Origin: Oceanobacillus sp. Castelsardo
GTDB lineage: Bacteria > Bacillota > Bacilli > Bacillales > Amphibacillaceae
Reading direction: 5' to 3'
Assembly (NCBI RefSeq): GCF_001659985.1
Contig: NZ_LYCS01000015.1
Location: 1-64,000 of the forward strand
Length of the DNA stretch: 64,000 bases
The first letter of the stretch is position 1. Each line of letters opens with the position of its first letter. Shown here piece after piece: positions 54,772-61,140 of this stretch. The position numbers and the translations under genes were made by a program. The notes below the pieces were generated by a model. The model did no database searches and was not told the DNA's origin. It saw only the letters and a program-made list of their open reading frames with translations.

Positions 54772-55596
54772 TTATTCATATTGAAAAACATCTTCCCCAT
54801 AATATTTCACGGAAAGCTCAGATAGTGTACCATCTTCCTTCAATTCCGAAAGTGCCTTACTTACTTCTTCATTTAACAATTCATTTTCTTCTGTCTTATG
54901 AATGAGAAAATAAGTTGGAAATATTTTTACTGGCTCTGTCGTATGAATCTGTAAACCAGCTTGATCAATAATTTCATTTTGACCAAGATTAGACGGTAAA
55001 ACTAAAGCATCATATTTTCCAGATTCTACTTCTTTCAATCGATCCGCATAGGAAATACCACTGTCCGATGTTTTGAATTCAATTGGATTATCCGGATTTT
55101 CCTCATTATAATTCGTTAAAAAATTAAAAACTCCCCCGGATGGGTTAGGTGGAGAAATGTTCCTTCCCACTAAATCCTCAAGTGTTTCAATATCTTTATT
55201 ATCTTCATTCATATAAATTTTCATCAAACTTGCCCCATTACTTTCGGAAGGAATTAAATACTTTTCTTCACGTTCCTCACTTAAGAACATGCCTTGAGCG
55301 ATTAAATCATATTTCCCAGTGTCTAATCCGACCTCTGCTGCACTATCACCAACACCTACAATATTAAACTCATAATCTAGTAATTTTTCATCTACTTTTT
55401 TTAGTATCTCGACTTCATAACCAGTTAATTCCCCATTTTCAGTATAGCTTAATGGTTTTGCTGCAGGTGGCACGGCAACCTCTATTGTCCTAACACCCGA
55501 TTCAGACTCTCCATCTCCAGAAGCACTATCACTTCCACATGCGGCAAGTAGAATACTAAAACTAATCAAACCGATGAAAACTAATATTTTTTTCAT
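54772..55596 (-). CDS. Amino acid ABC transporter substrate-binding lipoprotein
   Basis: 274 aa. Lipoprotein signal with C20 (ILLAACGSD). SBP_bac_3 fold: 'IEVAVPPAAKPLSYTENGELTGYEVEILKKVDEKL' region, 'GKYDLIAQGMFLSEEREEKYLIPSE' and 'LPSNLGQNEIIDQAGLQI'. The class binds polar or sulfur amino acids; the neighbouring YdbM-like gene favours a cystine-related ligand. The ATG at 55596 is eight bases after GGGGAGT; the frame's upstream TTG is not needed. Confidence 0.9.
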   Translation of the reverse strand: MKKILVFIGLISFSILLAACGSDSASGDGESESGVRTIEVAVPPAAKPLSYTENGELTGYEVEILKKVDEKLLDYEFNIVGVGDSAAEVGLDTGKYDLIAQGMFLSEEREEKYLIPSESNGASLMKIYMNEDNKDIETLEDLVGRNISPPNPSGGVFNFLTNYNEENPDNPIEFKTSDSGISYADRLKEVESGKYDALVLPSNLGQNEIIDQAGLQIHTTEPVKIFPTYFLIHKTEENELLNEEVSKALSELKEDGTLSELSVKYYGEDVFQYE

Positions 55597-55613
55597 ACAT
55601 ACCAACTCCCCTT

Positions 55614-56363
55614 CTATATTGAATTTTTTTCTGTATAAAATTGATTTAAAAATTCCCTTGTTCTATCATTTGATGACTGATAAAAGATTTCGGTTGGGGT
55701 CCCCTCTTCCACAATGTTACCTTTATCCATAAAAACAACCTTTGTGGAAATATTTTGCGCAAAAGACATTTCATGAGTAACTAACACAATGGTCATTCCT
55801 GATTTAGCAACATTTTCAATTACTTTTAAAACTTCTCCCACTAATTCAGGGTCGAGTGCTGATGTTGGTTCATCAAATAGGATTACTTCTGGTTCTACTG
55901 CTAAGGCCCTGGCAATACTAACCCTTTGTTGTTGACCTCCTGATAGTTGTGAAGGGTAGGCATCTATTTTATCTAGTAAACCAACTTTCTCCAATTCGTC
56001 CATACTTTTCTTATATGCAGCCTCTTTCGATTTTTTTTGTACGACGATTTGTGCCTCCATCACATTCTCAATAACTGTTCTATGTTTAAAAAGATTATAC
56101 TGTTGAAAAACCATAGCAGTTTTTCGACGAATTTTTAGGATATCTTTTTTTCGAATCGATGTATAATCTAGATGAATGTCTCCTAATAAGATTTCTCCAT
56201 TATCTGGTTTTTCCAAATAATTAATACATCTTAACAATGTCGTTTTTCCAGTACCACTAGGACCGATTAAGGTGACAACATCACCTTTGTTAACGGTTAA
56301 ATTTATTCCCTTTAATACCTGCTCATTATTAAATGATATTTCCAAATTTTTTAAAGATAGCAT
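55614..56363 (-). CDS. Amino acid ABC transporter ATP-binding protein
   Basis: 249 aa, Walker A 'GPSGTGKTT', Q-loop 'MVFQQYNLFKH', signature 'LSGGQQQR', Walker B 'VILFDEPTSALD', H-loop 'LVTHEM'. Polar amino acid family (GlnQ/TcyN-like). First gene of the operon; divergent from the YdbM-like gene across 272 bp. Confidence 0.93.
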   Translation of the reverse strand: MLSLKNLEISFNNEQVLKGINLTVNKGDVVTLIGPSGTGKTTLLRCINYLEKPDNGEILLGDIHLDYTSIRKKDILKIRRKTAMVFQQYNLFKHRTVIENVMEAQIVVQKKSKEAAYKKSMDELEKVGLLDKIDAYPSQLSGGQQQRVSIARALAVEPEVILFDEPTSALDPELVGEVLKVIENVAKSGMTIVLVTHEMSFAQNISTKVVFMDKGNIVEEGTPTEIFYQSSNDRTREFLNQFYTEKNSI

Positions 56364-56635
56364 TTTATGTACTCACCCCCTGAAACATTCCCTATACCGA
56401 TAAATTATCCCAATATTTATTCTTTAACTTATTTTTCCAATATAGTAATCTATTTCAATCTATTTTAAACATATAATTACTACCTGTCAACTAGGGTTTA
56501 TGGATTTGGCAAAAAATTCAGTATTCATATAATTTTATAATACCAGTTAAATAAATTGAAATTTTGTTATAGTGGTGAAATAATAAAATATAATTCCAAC
56601 TAAATTGATAGAAAAACTAATATGGAGGGTCTAAT
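56364..56635. promoter_or_regulatory. Divergent intergenic region, transporter / YdbM-like gene
   Basis: 272 bp, AT-rich, must contain promoters for both directions. A TATAGT hexamer (about 56570) could be the -10 for the rightward gene. In B. subtilis ydbM and the cystine uptake operons are CymR targets; no CymR box could be assigned by eye. Confidence 0.4.
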
Positions 56636-57790
56636 ATGAATTTATTACAACTACAAAGTATGGAAGATAGAATAGATTTATTATTAAAAACAGTGAAACC
56701 TTTTAAGGAACGTGCAAAAGAACATGATGAAAATGCAAGTTTCCCATTTGATAACTTTAATGACTTGAAGTCAATTGCTTATCCTGCACTAACTTTACCT
56801 AAGAAATATGGTGGCCTCGAAATCTCATTATACGAGATGCTAAAATACCAAGAAATAATCGGAAAAGCAGATGGTTCGACAGCCCTTTCCATCGGTTGGC
56901 ATATGGGTATTATGAAACATCTTGGTGAAAACAAAGACTGGGATGAAAAGAAATATGCTTCCGTAGCACATAATGTCGTTCAGACAGGTGCTTTACTTAA
57001 TAATGCTGCATCTGAACCGGCTACAGGAAGTCCCACACGTGGTGGCCGACCAGAAACCCATGCAACTAAGGACAGTACAGGGTGGATAATTAATGGCCGT
57101 AAAACATTCACAACCCTATCACCCATTTTAAGTTACTTTGTTGTTAGCGCCTCAATAGACGGTACAGATGAGGTAGGAAATTTCCTCATTAAACGAGAAA
57201 GAGATGGAGTTAAAGTGGATGAAACCTGGGACTCAATCGCTATGCGCGCTTCAGGGAGCCATGATTTAGTATTAAAAAATGTTCATGTTGAAGAAGATGA
57301 TCTTGTACAAAAAATAAATCCAGGTAAGAAAAAACCAGCTGGATGGCTATTACATATACCTGCATGTTATCTTGGAATTGCTCAGGCAGCACAAGAATCT
57401 GCCATCCAATTTGCTACATCTTATTCACCGAATAGCATCAAGGGCACCATATCAGAATTACCAACTGTAAAACAAAAAATTGGTGAAATGGAACTTCTTA
57501 TTTTAGAGTCTAAAAACTTCCTATATTCTATCGCCAAAAAGTGGGATAGTGGGGATGAAGCAACAAGATTAACAATGGGACCGGAACTAGGCGCCGTAAA
57601 GTTATCCGTTGTTAATAAAGCTTTAGAAGTTGTCGACTTAGCTATGAAAATTGTTGGTGCAAGGAGCTTATCACAAAAAAGTGATCTACAACGTTATTAT
57701 CGCGATGTACGTGCTGGGTTACACAATCCCCCAATGGACGATATGATTATCATGCAACTAGCTGGAAAGTCTATTTCCGATAAAAACTAA
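56636..57790 (+). CDS. ydbM: Acyl-CoA dehydrogenase-like flavoprotein (YdbM-like)
   Basis: 384 aa with the acyl-CoA dehydrogenase fold: N-terminal helical domain, 'SEPATGSPTRGGRPETHATK', beta domain 'GWIINGRKTFTTLSPILSYFVVSA' and 'WDSIAMRASGSHDLVLKNVHV', and C-terminal helices with 'IVGARSLSQKSDLQRYYRDVRAGLHNPPMDD' region. It resembles B. subtilis YdbM, a CymR-regulated sulfur-starvation protein, and related DszC/SfnB-type monooxygenases. FMN- or FAD-linked; substrate not known. Divergent from a cystine-type importer, so a role in using organosulfur compounds is likely. GGAGGGT upstream. Confidence 0.78.
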   Translation: MNLLQLQSMEDRIDLLLKTVKPFKERAKEHDENASFPFDNFNDLKSIAYPALTLPKKYGGLEISLYEMLKYQEIIGKADGSTALSIGWHMGIMKHLGENKDWDEKKYASVAHNVVQTGALLNNAASEPATGSPTRGGRPETHATKDSTGWIINGRKTFTTLSPILSYFVVSASIDGTDEVGNFLIKRERDGVKVDETWDSIAMRASGSHDLVLKNVHVEEDDLVQKINPGKKKPAGWLLHIPACYLGIAQAAQESAIQFATSYSPNSIKGTISELPTVKQKIGEMELLILESKNFLYSIAKKWDSGDEATRLTMGPELGAVKLSVVNKALEVVDLAMKIVGARSLSQKSDLQRYYRDVRAGLHNPPMDDMIIMQLAGKSISDKN

Positions 57791-57811
57791 ACCCTCGCTT
57801 AGGGGCCAAAA

Positions 57812-57857
57812 AAAAGAAGTCGCTTTACCTACATAAAATAGTAAAGCGACTTCTTTA
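57812..57857. terminator. Bidirectional terminator
   Basis: AAGAAGTCGCTTTAC / GTAAAGCGACTTCTT perfect hairpin between convergent YdbM-like and ahpF genes. Confidence 0.92.
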
Positions 57858-57863
57858 TATGAA

Positions 57864-59396
57864 TTAGTTTCGAATCATGTAATCAAATGCGCCTAAAGCG
57901 GCTGTTGCACCTGATCCCATCGAAATGATAATTTGTTTGTAAGCACTATCTGTACAGTCACCTGCTGCAAAAATTCCTGGGACATTTGTAGCTCCAGTCT
58001 TATCTACAACAATTTGACCGAATTTATTAAGCTCAACTTCACTATCTTTAAGGAATCCTGTACTTGGCACAAGACCAATTTGTACGAATACTCCTTCTAA
58101 ATCGATGTGGTGCTCTTCCTCTGTTTCACGGTCCACATAGCTAATACCGTTTACTGTTTCATCACCTGTAATTTCTTTTGTTGCTGCGTTTTTGATAACA
58201 GTAACGTTAGGAAGACTGTAAAGACGGTCTTGAAGTACAGAGTCAGCTTTTAGTTCTGGTAAAAATTCTAGTACTGTAACATGTTTTACAATACCTGCAA
58301 GATCAATAGCAGCTTCAATACCAGAGTTTCCGCCACCAACAACTGCTACATGTTTTCCTTCAAATAAAGGACCATCACAGTGCGGACAGTAAGCAACACC
58401 CTTTGTTTCATATTCTTTTTCACCAGGGACACCTATATTGCGCCACTTCGCACCGGTTGAAAGGATAGCTGTTTTACTCTTTAGAACAGCACCGTTCTCC
58501 AATTCAACTTCAACAAAGTTTTCTTTCTTTTCAACATTGGCAACACGTTGTAGATTCATAACATCAACATCGTAATCTTTCACATGTTCTTCAAGACTAG
58601 CTGCAAGTTTGGTACCTTCTGTATGTTTTACACTAATAAAGTTCTCAATAGCTGCTGTGTCTAAGATTTGGCCACCGAAGCGTTCCGCAACAACACCTGT
58701 GCGAATACCTTTACGTGCAGCATATATCGCAGCACTTGCTCCAGCTGGGCCACCACCTATAACAAGCACATCAAAAGGTTCTTTATTTTCAAACTCTGAT
58801 GCATCCGGACCACTACCAAGTTTTGCAAGGATTTCTTCAATTTCCATACGTCCATTACCGAAGGATTCCCCATTTAAGAAGATAGTTGGTACTCCCATGA
58901 TGTTTTTCGCATCTACTTCCTCTTTGAAAGCTCCACCTTCAATCATGGTATGAGTAATGTTAGGGTTCAGAACGCTCATGATATTTAATGCTTGTACTAC
59001 TACAGGACATTTTTCACAGCTAAGGCTAACATACGTTTCGAAATGATGTTCGCCTTCAATTGCTTTGATTTGGTCAATGACTTTTTGTTCCACTTTCGGT
59101 GCGCGACCACTTACTTGAAGTAATGCCAACACAAGTGAAGTAAATTCATGACCTAATGGAACACCAGCAAATGTAATTCCAGTGTCTTCCCCAATACGAT
59201 TCACACTAAAACTAGGTGTTCTTTCTAGTTGTGTATGTTCTACTTTAATTTTAGTAGAGATACTAGCTAGTTCATCAACAAGTTCGAGCACCTCTTTAGA
59301 TGTTTTGTCAGAACTTGTACTGACCTTTAATTGAACATCATTTTCTAATAGACCAAGATATTGCTCTAACTGTTGTTTTATTTCTGCATCTAACAT
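57864..59396 (-). CDS. ahpF: Alkyl hydroperoxide reductase subunit F
   Basis: 510 aa flavoprotein disulfide reductase that reduces AhpC using NADH. The N-terminal double thioredoxin-fold domain has '[13 protein letters not shown]' (CxxC), then FAD '[22 protein letters not shown]', the thioredoxin-reductase-type redox pair '[13 protein letters not shown]', NAD '[19 protein letters not shown]' and the final '[10 protein letters not shown]'. All redox cysteines are in place. 17 bp after ahpC in one operon. Confidence 0.97.
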   Translation of the reverse strand: MLDAEIKQQLEQYLGLLENDVQLKVSTSSDKTSKEVLELVDELASISTKIKVEHTQLERTPSFSVNRIGEDTGITFAGVPLGHEFTSLVLALLQVSGRAPKVEQKVIDQIKAIEGEHHFETYVSLSCEKCPVVVQALNIMSVLNPNITHTMIEGGAFKEEVDAKNIMGVPTIFLNGESFGNGRMEIEEILAKLGSGPDASEFENKEPFDVLVIGGGPAGASAAIYAARKGIRTGVVAERFGGQILDTAAIENFISVKHTEGTKLAASLEEHVKDYDVDVMNLQRVANVEKKENFVEVELENGAVLKSKTAILSTGAKWRNIGVPGEKEYETKGVAYCPHCDGPLFEGKHVAVVGGGNSGIEAAIDLAGIVKHVTVLEFLPELKADSVLQDRLYSLPNVTVIKNAATKEITGDETVNGISYVDRETEEEHHIDLEGVFVQIGLVPSTGFLKDSEVELNKFGQIVVDKTGATNVPGIFAAGDCTDSAYKQIIISMGSGATAALGAFDYMIRN

Positions 59397-59413
59397 ATTA
59401 TAATCGCTCTCCC

Positions 59414-59977
59414 TTAGATTTTACCTACTAAGTCTAGACTTGGTTTAAGAGTTTCTGCTCCTTCTTTCCATTTAGCTGGGCAAACTTCACCAGGATTGTT
59501 ACGTACATATTGTGCAGCTTTAATTTTATCGATTAGAATAGATGCGTCACGGCCAATTCCTTCTGCATTGATTTCAACAGCTTGGATAACGCCATCTGGA
59601 TCAATAATGAATGTTCCACGATCAGCTCGACCTTCTTCTTCTACTAATACTTCAAACATACGTGAAATTTGATGAGAAGGGTCACCAATCATTGCATAAG
59701 TGATTTTACCAATAGCATCTGAATGATCATGCCATGCTTTATGTGTAAAGTGAGTATCAGTTGATACGGAGAATACTTCCACACCTAGCTCTTGTAATTT
59801 TGGATATTCATTTTGAAGATCTTCTAGTTCAGTTGGACAAACGAAAGTAAAGTCTGCTGGATAGAAGCAAACAACACTCCAATGTCCTTTTAAATCTTGT
59901 TCAGAAACTTCGATGAAATCTCCATTTTTATAAGCTTGTGCTTTGAATGGTTCAATTTGTTTTCCAATTAATGCCAT
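59414..59977 (-). CDS. ahpC: Alkyl hydroperoxide reductase subunit C (2-Cys peroxiredoxin)
   Basis: 187 aa Prx1/AhpC-type peroxidase. Peroxidatic C47 in 'FTFVCPTE', resolving Cys in '[11 protein letters not shown]', Arg in 'DRGTFIID'. Reduces H2O2 and organic hydroperoxides; regenerated by AhpF. Ideal AGGAGGA site. Upstream lie a sigma-A-type promoter and two PerR-like boxes. Confidence 0.97.
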   Translation of the reverse strand: MALIGKQIEPFKAQAYKNGDFIEVSEQDLKGHWSVVCFYPADFTFVCPTELEDLQNEYPKLQELGVEVFSVSTDTHFTHKAWHDHSDAIGKITYAMIGDPSHQISRMFEVLVEEEGRADRGTFIIDPDGVIQAVEINAEGIGRDASILIDKIKAAQYVRNNPGEVCPAKWKEGAETLKPSLDLVGKI

Positions 59978-60003
59978 AGTATATATCCTCCTAAAAATAT
60001 TAA

Positions 60004-60018
60004 TTGTAATAATTTTAA
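60004..60018 (-). promoter_or_regulatory. PerR-like box, proximal
   Basis: TTGTAATAATTTTAA matches the PerR consensus TTATAATNATTATAA at 13 of 15 positions, just downstream of the predicted start site. Confidence 0.65.
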
Positions 60019-60028
60019 TTCAATACTA

Positions 60029-60057
60029 ATTATTGTATATATTTACCATTAAGTCAA
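60029..60057 (-). promoter_or_regulatory. ahpCF promoter
   Basis: Minus strand -35 TTGACT (60052-60057), 17 bp, -10 AATAAT (60029-60034), flanked on each side by PerR-like boxes. Confidence 0.7.
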
Positions 60058-60066
60058 CTAATTAAG

Positions 60067-60081
60067 CTATAATAATTATGA
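60067..60081 (-). promoter_or_regulatory. PerR-like box, distal
   Basis: CTATAATAATTATGA matches TTATAATNATTATAA at 13 of 15 positions, ten bases upstream of the -35 box. Confidence 0.7.
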
Positions 60082-60239
60082 ACATTATAGTAATGAAATC
60101 GGAATTATCAGTCAATAATAATATTATCATTTAAATAATAATAAGGTTTGCCTAAACAAATATTTTTATGCCTTGATTTTTCTCCAAATAGCTAGACTTT
60201 TCTATCCAACCTAAAAGGACAATCGTATCTTTTTTTCTT

Positions 60240-60785
60240 CTATTTCCACACCAAAGCATATTTCTTCTTATATTTATTATCCTCTTCCATCTCGATTAAC
60301 CCCAATGCAAGTTCCTTAATTTCTTCATCCTGCACCATATCATATAAATTTTTCATTCCTTGGATAATATCAAAACGTCTGAGCGTATAGTTCTTTTCAT
60401 TAGTACAAGTCTTAAATCGATCGGATAAATGATGTAAAATTAACTTCTTTTGTTCTTCCCCAGCAAGTCCGATTTTCCATATAGATTGTAAACTATGTCT
60501 TGCTGTAACAAATTTTGGATCTTTCGTCACTTCCCATATCTCCGGAAAATCCTCAACTATTCTCTTTTCTGGGTCACTTATCGCTAAACTGGACAAAAAC
60601 TGTGCAGCTCTTGATCTTTTATGATTATCACGATCGGTTAGATCTTTTACTAATTGATCCCAAACCTCATAGGCCCACTCTACTTCTTTCTCCGTTATTT
60701 CAAGGATATGATTGTATGCTTCATATTGCTTTTGTTTATCTTGTGATTCTAAGCTAGCAAAATAACGTTGAATTTCTGCGTCCAT
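60240..60785 (-). CDS. HEAT-like helical protein, 181 aa
   Basis: Soluble, all-helical protein made of HEAT/ARM-like repeats: 'QYEAYNHILEITEKEVEWAYEVWDQLVKDLTDRDNHKRSRAAQFLSSLA' region and 'KFVTARHSLQSIWKIGLAGEEQKKLILHHLSDRF' region. Homologues are annotated as conserved hypothetical or HEAT-repeat proteins; function unknown. ATG at 60785 is six to nine bases after TAGGAGTG; GTG at 60794 is too near. Monocistronic upstream of ahpC's regulatory region. Confidence 0.6.
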   Translation of the reverse strand: MDAEIQRYFASLESQDKQKQYEAYNHILEITEKEVEWAYEVWDQLVKDLTDRDNHKRSRAAQFLSSLAISDPEKRIVEDFPEIWEVTKDPKFVTARHSLQSIWKIGLAGEEQKKLILHHLSDRFKTCTNEKNYTLRRFDIIQGMKNLYDMVQDEEIKELALGLIEMEEDNKYKKKYALVWK

Positions 60786-60876
60786 ATCTAACACTCCTAC
60801 AATATTATGAGGTTATTTTATCATAGAAATACTCTACTAGAGGAAATTCATCTATAAGGTATATGGATTTTGCGCG

Positions 60877-60960
60877 GGTTGCTGATATATAGATAGCGAG
60901 GACTGATATAGGATGTGTGATTGCTGATATAGGGTGCGCGGTTGCTGATATATCAATTGC
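60877..60960. repeat. 21-bp minisatellite, four units
   Basis: Units of 21 bp start at 60877, 60898, 60919 and 60940, each with (G/A)CTGATAT at the same place (for example GATTGCTGATATAGGGTGCGC). The reverse complement of the repeat at 35084-35284 reads GTGAATGCTGATATCCGGAGC, so both arrays belong to one family. No gene in 60786-61140. Confidence 0.75.
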
Positions 60961-61140
60961 TAATGCCAATAATGATCTTGAAAAGAGATGTGGGACGATG
61001 GACCTGTCCCTCCGGCTCTTGTGTAAACCTTTGCAAAAAACCTATTCCCAAACTAGGGCTTTTCGTCTATAATCATATTACATAATTATTACAAACGCGT
61101 TACAATTGTAATAATTACCAGTTTACAAGGGGGAAATGTT

